A stretch of 64,000 nt of DNA from Aquabacter sp040049275 (GTDB taxonomy: Bacteria; Pseudomonadota; Alphaproteobacteria; Rhizobiales; Xanthobacteraceae), in the NCBI RefSeq assembly GCF_040049275.1, contig NZ_JBDZDT010000002.1, forward strand, positions 310,001 through 374,000, read 5' to 3'. Shown here piece by piece: positions 45,804 to 54,751 of this stretch. Made by a program: the position numbers and the translations under genes. The notes beneath the pieces are model-generated. The model did no database searches and had not been told where the DNA came from. It worked only from the letters and a program-made list of their open reading frames with translations. Numbering within the stretch: position 1 is the first letter of the stretch; every line of letters starts with the position of its first letter.

Positions 45804-46725
45804 CAGTTCTGCTTTCTTGTCCAGGCCGGGTACCGGCCTCCAGCAGAGGCCTGACATTCGAAATATTCTTCATGACACCCTCCAGGTGTGCCCTCAATTT
45901 CTCGGAAGCAAAGCCAAGATCACCACTCTCGATCAACTTCAATATTTCGAGATGCTCGGCAGCCTGTGTCCAATAACGGCTTCTATCCGCGAGGGATCGA
46001 TAGACGAGCAGGCGGCGGATGCGGTTCACGCGCTTCAGCGCATCGAGGAAGAATGAGTTTTGCGAGGCCCCGACGATGGCCTCGTGAAATCGTATGCCCC
46101 GTTCATATAAGAGGTCGGCATCCAGCGTCTCGATTTCTCCATCGAGCATGCGCTCTTCCGTTTCCCAGCATTGCTTCAAGACATCCGGATGCAAAGCGTA
46201 ATCCGGTTCCAGGAGGCTGGCGGGCTCGATGGCCATGCGCAGGCGATAGCTTTGCTCCAGTGCCGCAGGCGTCGTGAGAACGGCGGAAAAGCTCCAGCCA
46301 TACCCTGGGCGCCTTTCGGCCCAGCCCTCGGCGGCAATCCGATTGAGCAGCTGGGTCAGTTGGCCACGCGAAAGATTGTAGCGATCGCGCATGGCTTGCT
46401 CCGATACCCGATCCGGCAGCGTGCCATTCAGTCGATCTTCGGCAACCTGGAAGTATACGGCCGAAAGCAGGTGATCCCGCTGGCTCTTGTCGAGGTTCCC
46501 CGCGAGCCGCGGCGCATCGCTCGCGACCGTGAAACCACGTCCGGGATCGGCGACGACGACACCTCGCTCCGCCAACATCCGCATCGCCTGCCCGATCGGG
46601 AACCGCGACACGCCGAGCTGGTCGGCCAGCTTCTGTGACCGCAACCTGTCTCCCGGCTTCAGTACGCCGTCGGCGATCTGCGCAAGGATCGCCGTGGCTG
46701 CTTCACTTACGACGCTGCCCTTCAT
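45799..46725 (-). CDS. GntR-family regulator with a second winged-helix segment and FCD domain
   Basis: A protein of about 308 residues. Residues 1-72 form a GntR winged helix (LKPGDRLRSQKLADQLGVSR, FPIGQAMRMLAERGVV). Residues about 85-150 look like a second one (GTLPDRVSEQAMRDRYNLSR, GQLTQLLNRIAAEGWAERRP, GYGWSF). The rest is the all-helical FCD ligand domain with its metal-type His residues (RFHEAIVGAS, AAEHLEILKLIESGD). The start is uncertain; in-frame ATGs at 46764 and 46782 are possible. It faces away from a Bug-type uptake operon and probably represses it. Confidence 0.82.
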   Translation of the reverse strand: MKGSVVSEAATAILAQIADGVLKPGDRLRSQKLADQLGVSRFPIGQAMRMLAERGVVVADPGRGFTVASDAPRLAGNLDKSQRDHLLSAVYFQVAEDRLNGTLPDRVSEQAMRDRYNLSRGQLTQLLNRIAAEGWAERRPGYGWSFSAVLTTPAALEQSYRLRMAIEPASLLEPDYALHPDVLKQCWETEERMLDGEIETLDADLLYERGIRFHEAIVGASQNSFFLDALKRVNRIRRLLVYRSLADRSRYWTQAAEHLEILKLIESGDLGFASEKLRAHLEGVMKNISNVRPLLEAGTRPGQESRTA

Positions 46726-46804
46726 CGATGTCCGACACCGTTCATTGCGCAACCGCTCTTCCATGCTTCGCGCGGGGATCATAGCCCGTCGCAATCGCGA
46801 CCGA

Positions 46805-46818
46805 TGGAAAATACCATA
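46805..46818. promoter_or_regulatory. Small inverted repeat in the gntR divergent region
   Basis: ATGG-AAAATA-CCAT lies in the AT-rich 152-bp gap between the gntR gene and the operon it faces. Possible GntR operator. Confidence 0.3.
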
Positions 46819-46877
46819 TTGCATTTTTTGCGATCAAAATCCATTCTTGGCACAAGCAATGGATGGGAGGATGCGCC

Positions 46878-47945
46878 GTGACTGCAAGTGAGGGAGTGAA
46901 TTGCGAGGGCTCCGGCTCCGGGGACACGCAGCGGGGATGGACCCGGCGCGGCGCTATCGCCGCGCTGCTTCTTGGCTCGCTCGGCCTTGCGGGGGGAGCC
47001 CCGTCGGCGGCGAATGCTCAATCCACCTATCCGGATCGTCCGATCCGCCTGATCGTGCCGTTCGCCCCGGGTGGCGGGGTCGACATCGTCGCTCGCCTGC
47101 TCGCGGGGCCCATGGGGGCGGCGTTGAGCCCAACTGGATCGGCGACGATCGTCATAGAAAACCGGGGCGGTGCGGGCGGACAGTTGGGTGCGCGCGCCGC
47201 AGCGACCGCGACGCCGGACGGCTACACCATAGTGCTGGCCTCGGCCGGTGAGGTGGCCGCCGCACCGGCGCTCTATGGCGCCAAGCTGCCGTACAATCCG
47301 GCCAAGGATCTGGTGCCGATCACGCTCGTCGTGCGGATACCCAATCTCCTGGTGGTCGCCAGCGACGTGCCGGCGCGCAACGCGGCGGAGCTGATTGCGC
47401 TGGCGAAGAAGGAGCCGGGAAAACTGACCTACGCGACGTCCGGGATCGGCAATCTCCAGCATCTCAATGGAGAGTTGTTCAACAGGATTGCGAAGGTCGA
47501 CACCGTTCACGTCCCATATCGCGGAACGGGTTCCATCCTGACCGATGTGGTGAGCGGCCGCGTGAGCATGACCTATGGCGGCGCGCCTGCGCTCTTGCCG
47601 ATGGTCAAGGAAGGCAAGCTGCGCCCCATCGGCGTCACATCGCGCCAGCGTATTCCGAGCCTGCCGGACGTTCCGGCCCTGTCGGAGACCCCGGAACTGG
47701 CGTCCTATGAACTGGTCAATTGGTTCGGGCTTTTCGCGCCGGCCGGCACGCCGGCGCCCATCCTCGAGCGCCTCCATGCTGCCGCCACGGCGGCGTTGCG
47801 CGATCCCACGCTGATCAAGAAGCTGGAGGAGCAGGGCGCCGAGCCGGCCCCCATGTCGGCGGCGGATTTCAAGGCCTTCGTGGATGCCGAAACCGCCAAG
47901 CTCACCCAGCTCATTCGCGACGCCGACATTCGCCCGGAAAACTGA
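46878..47945 (+). CDS. Bug/TctC-family periplasmic binding protein
   Basis: A 355-residue solute-binding protein of the tripartite tricarboxylate transporter family. A twin-arginine-like signal (TRRGAIAALLLGSLGLAGGA) precedes YPDRPIRLIVPFAPGGGVDI, the Bug hallmark. IENRGGAGGQLGARAAATAT and VSGRVSMTYGGAPALLPMVK follow. GTG at 46878 is chosen because GGGAGG lies eight bases before it. The membrane partners TctA/TctB are not in the window; orphan Bug proteins are common. The ligand is probably a carboxylate. Confidence 0.9.
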   Translation: MTASEGVNCEGSGSGDTQRGWTRRGAIAALLLGSLGLAGGAPSAANAQSTYPDRPIRLIVPFAPGGGVDIVARLLAGPMGAALSPTGSATIVIENRGGAGGQLGARAAATATPDGYTIVLASAGEVAAAPALYGAKLPYNPAKDLVPITLVVRIPNLLVVASDVPARNAAELIALAKKEPGKLTYATSGIGNLQHLNGELFNRIAKVDTVHVPYRGTGSILTDVVSGRVSMTYGGAPALLPMVKEGKLRPIGVTSRQRIPSLPDVPALSETPELASYELVNWFGLFAPAGTPAPILERLHAAATAALRDPTLIKKLEEQGAEPAPMSAADFKAFVDAETAKLTQLIRDADIRPEN

Positions 47946-47958
47946 GAGGAAGCGGCTC

Positions 47959-48711
47959 ATGTATCGTGTGGATGTGCTCGTGCAGGGCTATCCCGGCAAG
48001 AGCGTGTGCCACGGTGGCCTGGGGTGGAGCACCATCGCGATGCTGCGCGGCGAAGGCCGCGTCATCCTGATCGATGTCGGGGCTTTCGGCGTTCGCAAAG
48101 AGCTGGAAAAGCAGCTCGCCGCCAACGGCGTCTCCCCGGATGACGTCACGGATGTGGTTCTGACCCACGCCCATTACGATCACAGCGTGAACTACACGCT
48201 GTTTCCCGCCGCGACCGTCTGGATCGGGCGGGTCGAGCTGGAATGGGCGCGCGATGTGCCGCCGGGCTTCAACCCGCTCCCTGAACTCTACGTCCAGGAC
48301 ATGGTGCGCTCTCCGCGCGTGCGTCTCATCGAGGAGAATTCGACCTTCCTCCCCGGGCTGACGGCGATCGCTGCACCAGGGCATACGCCCGGATGCATGC
48401 TGTTCCGGCTGGAGTCTTCTCCGCCGGTCCTCTTCACCGGTGACGCGGCGAAGAACCGCGCGGAGCTGCTCTCGCTCCGAACGGACATGACGATGGACGC
48501 CGAGGCAAGCCGGGCTTCGCTGGAAACGGTTTGGCGCCAGTGGCGTGAGGCGCCGGACATGATCGTGGTGCCCGGCCACGATCTCTCCCTGCGCCTGAAT
48601 GCCGAGGGCCGGCCGGAGTATATCGGCGAACGCAAGGCGGCCATCGCCGCATGGTTCGACGAAGACCTCTCCGTGACCACTTCAATCGACCTGACCAAGG
48701 GTATGGAATGA
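47959..48711 (+). CDS. Metallo-beta-lactamase-fold hydrolase
   Basis: A 250-residue MBL-fold enzyme. Metal motifs are HAHYDHS (HxHxDH), the third His in IAAPGHTPG, Asp in LFTGDAAKN and a final His in VVPGHD. The N-terminal VCHGGLGWSTIAMLRGEGRV then ILIDVGAFG fits the lactonase/hydrolase branch. ATG at 47959 has AGAGGAAG upstream. Its place among carboxylate genes suggests a lactone or thioester substrate; that is inference. Confidence 0.87.
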   Translation: MYRVDVLVQGYPGKSVCHGGLGWSTIAMLRGEGRVILIDVGAFGVRKELEKQLAANGVSPDDVTDVVLTHAHYDHSVNYTLFPAATVWIGRVELEWARDVPPGFNPLPELYVQDMVRSPRVRLIEENSTFLPGLTAIAAPGHTPGCMLFRLESSPPVLFTGDAAKNRAELLSLRTDMTMDAEASRASLETVWRQWREAPDMIVVPGHDLSLRLNAEGRPEYIGERKAAIAAWFDEDLSVTTSIDLTKGME

Positions 48712-49745
48712 CGGACGCAGTTGTCGCCGAGGAAAAGCTCGGCAGCCTTGCCACGCGCGCTTTGGTGAGTGGCGGGATGCTGGAGGAAGATGCGCGGAGC
48801 GTCGCCCAGGTGCTGGTGCTTGCGGACCTGTTCGGCTTGCGGACCCACGGGGTCAGCCGCGTGATGCAGTATCTCGACCGGGTGAAAGTCGGGGGCATCG
48901 ACGCGCGGGCGGTCGTGGCGACCAACCGCGTCGCGCCCGGCCTGTCCCTCGTGGATGGCGCCAACGGAATGGGGCCGCTCGTCGGCATGCGCGCGCTGGA
49001 GGCCGCCATGGCGTCTGCCCGCGAAGTCGGTATCGGAGCCGCCTTTGCCCGCGCCTCCAACCATTTCGGCCCTATCATGCCCTATGCCTTGATAGCGGCC
49101 GAGGAGGGTTTTGCCTCGATCATCGGGACCAACGCGACGACGACCATCGCGCCCTGGGGCGGCATGGACACCCGGCTCGGCAACAATCCGCTTGGCATCG
49201 GCGTTCCCGCTCCGGGCAGCGATCCGATCCTGCTGGATCTCGCCATGAGCGTGGCGGCGCGGGCCAAGATCCGCCGGGCATTGAAGCAGGGCGCCTCCAT
49301 TCCTGAGGGCTGGGCGACGGACCCGAAAGGCCAGCCGACGACCGACCCCACGGCCGCCCTCGCTGGCTTTCTGCTGCCGTTCGGCGGACACAAGGGCTAC
49401 GGCCTGGCCCTGCTGGTGGACCTCCTATCCGGCGTGCTCTCGGGCGCCTCTTACCTCACGCGAGTGAAGGCATGGGACAAGCAGCCCGAGGCGCATCAGG
49501 ACCTCGGCCACTTCTTCATCCTGATCGACACCAAGCGGCTCGCGGCTCCTGACGAGCTCGCTAGGCGCATGGCCGACTTCAAGGACATCATCCGGTCGAC
49601 ACCGGCTGCCGATCCGGAGCGGCCGGTGCGTCTTCCTGGTGATACGGAATTCGATCTGCTGCGGCGGCAGCGGGCGGAAGGTGTCGCGGTGGCCGCAGAG
49701 GATCTTGAGGCCCTTGAGGTGCTCGCGGAGCAGTCTCAGAGCTAG
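48708..49745 (+). CDS. Ldh_2 family NAD(P)-dependent dehydrogenase (malate/L-lactate/sulfolactate type)
   Basis: A 345-residue oxidoreductase of the type-2 malate/lactate dehydrogenase family, which is unrelated to classical LDH. Hallmarks are DLFGLRTHGVSRVMQYLDRV, ARASNHFGPIMPYA, GTNATTTIAPWGGMDTRLGN, PLGIGVPAPG and PFGGHKGYGLALLVDLLSG. Members act on 2-hydroxy acids such as malate, sulfolactate or ureidoglycolate. ATGA overlap with the MBL gene shows coupled translation. Confidence 0.9.
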   Translation: MTDAVVAEEKLGSLATRALVSGGMLEEDARSVAQVLVLADLFGLRTHGVSRVMQYLDRVKVGGIDARAVVATNRVAPGLSLVDGANGMGPLVGMRALEAAMASAREVGIGAAFARASNHFGPIMPYALIAAEEGFASIIGTNATTTIAPWGGMDTRLGNNPLGIGVPAPGSDPILLDLAMSVAARAKIRRALKQGASIPEGWATDPKGQPTTDPTAALAGFLLPFGGHKGYGLALLVDLLSGVLSGASYLTRVKAWDKQPEAHQDLGHFFILIDTKRLAAPDELARRMADFKDIIRSTPAADPERPVRLPGDTEFDLLRRQRAEGVAVAAEDLEALEVLAEQSQS

Positions 49746-49815
49746 AAGAAGTGCGACAGGCGCCGCGGGCTGAGCTGAGCAAAGCCAGCCCGCGGGCTTT
49801 CCGAGGTTTCAGGGC

Positions 49816-52428
49816 ATGGATCGTTTTTCGGATGTCGAGCTGGCGGGCCACACATATCGCGTGGTCGATTTGCCTGCTTTTGCCGGAACAAGGCTCGCTC
49901 ATCTGCCCTGGCTGCACCGGGTCCTTCTCGAGAACCTGCTGCGCTGTACCCCCACGGGCGATCCGGCGCTGGAGGCCATTCCCGCCTGGCTGAACGATGC
50001 GGGAAGCGAAGCCGAGATCCCCTTCCATCCCGGCCGTGTGCTGATGCACGACACCACCTGCGGTCCGGCGCTGGTGGACATTGCCGCGTCCCGCTCCGCG
50101 CTTGCGGAGGCGGGCGGCGACCCCGCCCTGCTCAACCCCGTACTTCCCGTGGACGTGTCGACGGATCACTCGCTGGCCGTGGACGTGTTCGCCCGCAGCG
50201 ATGCCCGCGAGCGCAACATGGAGGTGGAGCTCCGGCGCAATCTGGAGCGCTACCGCTTCATGAAGTGGGCGGCCAACACGCTGGCGAACGTCACCGTCCA
50301 CCCGCCCGGCACGGGCATCATGCACACCATCAATCTTGAGCGCCTCGCCACCGTGGTCACGAGCGAGATGCGCGGGGGCGTCCTGTGGGCGGTGCCGGAC
50401 ACGCTGATCGGAACCGACAGCCACACGCCCATGATCAACGGGATCGGCGTGGTGGCGTGGGGCGTGGGCGGGCTTGAGGCCGAAAGCGTTATGTTCGGCA
50501 TGCCGGTCACCATGCGCGTCCCCGAGGTCGTCGGTGTCCGTCTGACCGGACGGCTGCGGGACGGCGTCCTGGCCACCGACCTCGCGCTTCGCGTGACGAG
50601 CCTTCTGCGATCGATCGAACTCTCAGGCCGGTTTGTCGAATTCTTCGGCCCCGGCGTGTCGGGCCTTTCCGCGGGTGAACGCGCCGTGGTGGCAAACATG
50701 GCGCCGGAATATGGCTCCTCGTCCGGCTTCTTTCCCATCGACCATATGACCGTCGATTACCTCAGGGCCACGGGCCGCACGGCGGATCACGTCGTGTTCG
50801 TGGAGGCATATGCGCGCCGCGTCGGTCTCTGGTTCGATCCCGAGGCAAATCCGACATATGCCGAGGTGCTTGAGCTTGATCTAGGGAGCATCGAGGTCGC
50901 CCTGGCAGGCCCGCGCCGGCCACAGGATCTGCTCCGGCCGCAGGACGCACGCGCATCGCTCGCGCCCATGCGTCGTCATGATGTTGCGCCACCCACCGAC
51001 ACCGACCCCGTGCCGGACGCCGCAGTGGCGATCGCCGCGATCACCAGCTGCACCAACACCTCCGATCCCCGTCTTCTGGTCGCGGCCGGGCTTCTGGCGC
51101 GCAGGGCGCGCCTCCTGGGCCTCACGCCGAAGGGCTGGGTGAAGACATCGCTGGCGCCCGGTTCGCCGGCCGCGGAGCGTTATCTTCATCGCGCCGGCCT
51201 CCTGGAGGACCTCGAGGCAGTGGGCTTCGGAATCGTTGGACACGGCTGCACCACGTGCATCGGGAATTCCGGCACGCTCACGCAACCCATTCTGGACGCG
51301 GTGGCCGACAGGGGCGTGCTGCCGGTCGCGGTCCTCTCCGGAAATCGCAACTTCCCCGGGCGCGTCCATCCCCAGCTTGAGGCGGGCTTCCTGGCCTCGC
51401 CTCCGCTCGTCATCGCCTATGCCCTTGCCGGTGATATGGATCGGGACATCCTGAGCGATCCGGTCACCGCGACGCCGGACGGTCGTCCCGTGCACCTCTC
51501 CGAACTGTGGCCGACCGGGCCGGAGATCGACGCAGCCATGAGCCGCGCGGTGCGACCGGGCGATTACGCACCCGCTTATGACGAAGCCGAGGCCAATCCT
51601 GTGTGGCTGCGCCTGGACGCGCCAACGACACCGCTTTTTCCGTGGGACGAGGCATCCACCTACATTCGCCAGCCGCCGTTCGCGGCAATGGATTGCGAAA
51701 GCCGCCTCGGCCGCTACGTCGCGACGCCCATCCTCGTGGTCGGTGACGACATCACGACCGATCACATCTCTCCCGCCGGCGCGGTGAATCCCAAGAGCGC
51801 AGCCGCGACCTACCTGATCGAGCGCGGCGAGGATCCCGCCGACCTCAATGTGTTCTCGTCGCGGCGCGGAAACTGGGAGGCCATGATCCGCGGCCTCTTC
51901 ACCAACAAGACCGTGAAGAACCTGCTGGGTGAGGCCGTTCCGCCCGGCAGCACCATCCACCATCCCAGCGGCGACCTGATGCCCCTGTGGCTCGCGGCGG
52001 AGCGCTACAAGGCGGAAGGCCGTTCCGTCGTGATTGTCGCCGGCGAGAGATACGGAATGGGCTCGTCGCGCGACTGGGCTGCCAAGGGCGCCGCTCTGCT
52101 CGGGACGCGGGCGGTGCTCGCATCCAGCTTCGAGCGCATCCATCGCTCGAACCTCGTGAACATGGGTGTGCTCCCGTTGCGGCTCCCGCCTGGTATGGGC
52201 CCGGGCGACCTTGCCTTGAGCCCCTCGGACGAGATCATTGTCGATGCCCCCCTCGAGCGCCTAAGCCCACGTTGCGAGATCGAAGTCGTCATCCGACGTA
52301 AGGGCGGCTCGACGCTGTCGTTCAAGGCGGCGGCCGCGGTTGAAACCAGTCTCGAAGTGGATGTCCTCGCCGCCGGAGGTGTGATCCCGCTGATCCTGAG
52401 AGAGCGGCTGTCCAAGCAGTTGCACTAG
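49816..52428 (+). CDS. acnA: Aconitase-family hydratase, AcnA type
   Basis: An 870-residue aconitase of the IRP1/AcnA type. The Fe-S ligands are Cys412 (TSCTNTSDP), Cys478 and Cys481 (GHGCTTCIGNSG); the 66- and 3-residue gaps equal those of human IRP1. DDITTDHISPAGAV and GERYGMGSSRDWAAKG place the C-terminal swivel domain. It may isomerise citrate or a related branched carboxylate. Its position behind a Bug protein and dehydrogenase suggests a dedicated catabolic paralogue, not the housekeeping enzyme. GAGG lies upstream of the ATG; an intrinsic terminator follows. Confidence 0.9.
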   Translation: MDRFSDVELAGHTYRVVDLPAFAGTRLAHLPWLHRVLLENLLRCTPTGDPALEAIPAWLNDAGSEAEIPFHPGRVLMHDTTCGPALVDIAASRSALAEAGGDPALLNPVLPVDVSTDHSLAVDVFARSDARERNMEVELRRNLERYRFMKWAANTLANVTVHPPGTGIMHTINLERLATVVTSEMRGGVLWAVPDTLIGTDSHTPMINGIGVVAWGVGGLEAESVMFGMPVTMRVPEVVGVRLTGRLRDGVLATDLALRVTSLLRSIELSGRFVEFFGPGVSGLSAGERAVVANMAPEYGSSSGFFPIDHMTVDYLRATGRTADHVVFVEAYARRVGLWFDPEANPTYAEVLELDLGSIEVALAGPRRPQDLLRPQDARASLAPMRRHDVAPPTDTDPVPDAAVAIAAITSCTNTSDPRLLVAAGLLARRARLLGLTPKGWVKTSLAPGSPAAERYLHRAGLLEDLEAVGFGIVGHGCTTCIGNSGTLTQPILDAVADRGVLPVAVLSGNRNFPGRVHPQLEAGFLASPPLVIAYALAGDMDRDILSDPVTATPDGRPVHLSELWPTGPEIDAAMSRAVRPGDYAPAYDEAEANPVWLRLDAPTTPLFPWDEASTYIRQPPFAAMDCESRLGRYVATPILVVGDDITTDHISPAGAVNPKSAAATYLIERGEDPADLNVFSSRRGNWEAMIRGLFTNKTVKNLLGEAVPPGSTIHHPSGDLMPLWLAAERYKAEGRSVVIVAGERYGMGSSRDWAAKGAALLGTRAVLASSFERIHRSNLVNMGVLPLRLPPGMGPGDLALSPSDEIIVDAPLERLSPRCEIEVVIRRKGGSTLSFKAAAAVETSLEVDVLAAGGVIPLILRERLSKQLH

Positions 52429-52454
52429 AATGAGTGGAATTTCCATTCATTTTT
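52429..52454 (+). terminator. Intrinsic terminator after the aconitase gene
   Basis: AATGAGTGGAA / TTCCATTCATT, with one G-T pair, followed at once by TTTTT. It is the clearest Rho-independent terminator in the window. Confidence 0.85.
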
Positions 52455-52646
52455 GAATCAAATAGATTGAAATTACTAAGATATATTGCGCTCGCGTTAA
52501 GTAATGTCGCGATGTAGTCTGTATTTCGAGGGTCGATGCAGGCGTTGCAGCAGAGATGAATGTATCGCGGCTAAGCAGATCGTGCCGCTGCCGCGCGACG
52601 GGCCTTATGCCCGGCCATCGCCCTCCGCCCCATAATGGAGGACCCC

Positions 52647-54689
52647 ATGGCTCCCATCATCGGAACAGACGACAACAATTACATGAGCGGCACCGCGGGC
52701 AACGACGAGATGTCCGGGCTCGGCGGCAACGACATCATGGACGGCGGCGCTGGCGATGACCATCTGCTCGGCGGAGACGGCGACGATTCCCTGGTCGGGA
52801 ATCTGGGCGCCGACTGGCTGGAAGGCGGAGCCGGCGATGACGAGCTGAACGGCGACTGGGCTTATGACCAGCCGCCAGCCGACGACCTGCTCGATGGCGG
52901 GGAAGGCTCCGACACGGCGCGCTACATCTATTCGCCCGGCGCCGTCACGGTCGATCTCTCCCAGGGCATCGGCCATGGCTTCGGCGCCGAGGGCGATGTC
53001 CTGATATCCATCGAGAACCTGGTGGGCTCCGGCTACGGCGACACGCTCATCGGCGATGCCGGTGACAACACGCTCGACGGCGTCGAGGGCGATGACACGC
53101 TCCAGGGCGGTGCCGGCAACGACGTGCTGGTGGGCGACGACGGCACCGACATCCTCGATGGCGGCTCTGGCAGCGACACCGCCTTCTATCGGTATTCCGG
53201 CCCGAATGCGGTGATCGACCTCGTCAACGGAACCGGTCCCGGCGGCGACGTCCTCATCAGCATCGAGAATGTCAGCGGCTCGAGCGACAACGACACCATC
53301 ATCGGCGATGCCGGCGACAACATCCTGAACGGCCAGGGCGGCCGCGACCTCATCATCGGCGGCGCGGGCGCCGACACCATCATCGGCGGCGACGGCGTGA
53401 CGACCCAATCGGACACGGCGAGCTATGAGGGTTCCGCTTCGGGCGTCACGGTGAGCCTCGCCACCGGCCTCGGTAGCGGCGGCGATGCGGAGGGCGACCA
53501 TCTCTCGGGCATCGAGAACCTCATCGGCTCCAACCATGCCGACACCCTCACCGGCGACGGCGTGGCCAACGCTCTGGACGGTGGCGCAGGCGCCGACATC
53601 CTCGCCGGCGGCGGCGGCAACGACATGCTCACCGGCGGCGCCGGCGCGGACACGCTCAACGGCGGGGCAGGGGCGGACTGGGCGCTCTACGCGCTTGGTG
53701 GCAGCGCCGTCACCGTGGACCTCGTGGCGGGCACCGGCAGCGGCGGCGAAGCCCAGGGCGACACTTTCGCGGGCATCGAGAATGTGCGCGGCACGGCGCA
53801 GGCCGACACGTTGATCGGCAACGCCGCCGACAACGTGCTCGACGGCGTCGATGGCAATGACACCATCAATGGCGGCGCTGGCAATGACAGCATAACCATC
53901 GCCCACGCGGGCACGGTGGATGGCGGCAGCGGCGATGACACGCTGACCCTGTCGCTGTCCGGAGCCGGTCCGGGCGTGGTGGACGGCACGATGGGACTGT
54001 CCTCGGACGGCGCCAGCTTCACCAATATCGAACACCTCATCGTCACCGGCGCGGAGACCAACGACTGGCTGATCGGCCTTGCGGGCGCGGACCAGCTCGA
54101 AGGCGGTGGCGGCGCGGACCATATGGAGGGCCTCGGCGGGGACGACGATATTTCCGGCGGAGCCGGCGACGACTTCGTCTCCGCGGGCGACGGGAGTGAC
54201 AGCGTCCAGGGCGGCGACGGCACCGACTGGCTCTATGGCGATGCCGGCGACGATTTCCTCTATGGCGACGCCGGCCGGGACTATCTGCGCGGCGATGATG
54301 GGAACGACCGGCTGGTGGCTGGCCAGGGCCACGATTCCCTCAGGGGCGGTGCCGGCGACGACGTCCTCATCGGCGAGGGCGGCAATGACTTCCTGGTGGG
54401 CGGCAGCGGCTCCGACCGCTTCATGTTCGACTGGGAAGCGAGCAGCAGGGACCGCATCATCGACTTCCAGCCCGGCGAAGGAGGCGACATCCTCCACATC
54501 TCCTACACCCTGGAATATCTGGGCGGCGGCCTCTTCAGCTATGAGGACGTGATGGCCCACGCCACCCAGACCGCCGAAGGGACCTATATCGACTTCAGCG
54601 GCATCCAGCCCTGGACCTTCGGCGTGATGCTCGATGACGTGAACATGGCCGACCTTACGTCGGCCAACATGGCGTTCGACTTCGTCTGA
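52647..54689 (+). CDS. RTX (calcium-binding repeat) protein
   Basis: A 680-residue protein built almost wholly of GGxGxDxLx-type nonapeptides, in several blocks separated by beta-rich linkers of the form SGVTVSLATGLGSGGDAEGD with IENLIGS or IENVRGT after them. It has no signal peptide and ends with a hydrophobic/acidic segment (MADLTSANMAFDFV), as type I secretion substrates do. Such proteins fold on binding calcium outside the cell. No catalytic domain is visible. No HlyB/HlyD/TolC type I genes are nearby; the RND genes downstream are not such a system. GGAGG precedes the ATG. An AT-rich 190-bp region lies upstream. Confidence 0.9.
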   Translation: MAPIIGTDDNNYMSGTAGNDEMSGLGGNDIMDGGAGDDHLLGGDGDDSLVGNLGADWLEGGAGDDELNGDWAYDQPPADDLLDGGEGSDTARYIYSPGAVTVDLSQGIGHGFGAEGDVLISIENLVGSGYGDTLIGDAGDNTLDGVEGDDTLQGGAGNDVLVGDDGTDILDGGSGSDTAFYRYSGPNAVIDLVNGTGPGGDVLISIENVSGSSDNDTIIGDAGDNILNGQGGRDLIIGGAGADTIIGGDGVTTQSDTASYEGSASGVTVSLATGLGSGGDAEGDHLSGIENLIGSNHADTLTGDGVANALDGGAGADILAGGGGNDMLTGGAGADTLNGGAGADWALYALGGSAVTVDLVAGTGSGGEAQGDTFAGIENVRGTAQADTLIGNAADNVLDGVDGNDTINGGAGNDSITIAHAGTVDGGSGDDTLTLSLSGAGPGVVDGTMGLSSDGASFTNIEHLIVTGAETNDWLIGLAGADQLEGGGGADHMEGLGGDDDISGGAGDDFVSAGDGSDSVQGGDGTDWLYGDAGDDFLYGDAGRDYLRGDDGNDRLVAGQGHDSLRGGAGDDVLIGEGGNDFLVGGSGSDRFMFDWEASSRDRIIDFQPGEGGDILHISYTLEYLGGGLFSYEDVMAHATQTAEGTYIDFSGIQPWTFGVMLDDVNMADLTSANMAFDFV

Positions 54690-54720
54690 GCCGCCATCCG
54701 CGGCGCGGGCCGGAAGGTCC

Positions 54721-54747
54721 GCGCCGGCACCACAAGTGCCGGCGCGC
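54721..54747. terminator. Strong hairpin between the RTX gene and convergent RND adaptor
   Basis: Perfect 11-bp stem CGCGCCGGCAC / GTGCCGGCGCG with a 5-base loop, in the convergent gap. Likely bidirectional. Confidence 0.65.
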
Positions 54748-54751
54748 GCCC

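Noticed and set aside
52647..54689. Tandem DNA repeats or a CRISPR-like array
   Set aside because: The periodicity is 27 bp and encodes degenerate RTX nonapeptides in one frame; there are no identical repeats with unique spacers.
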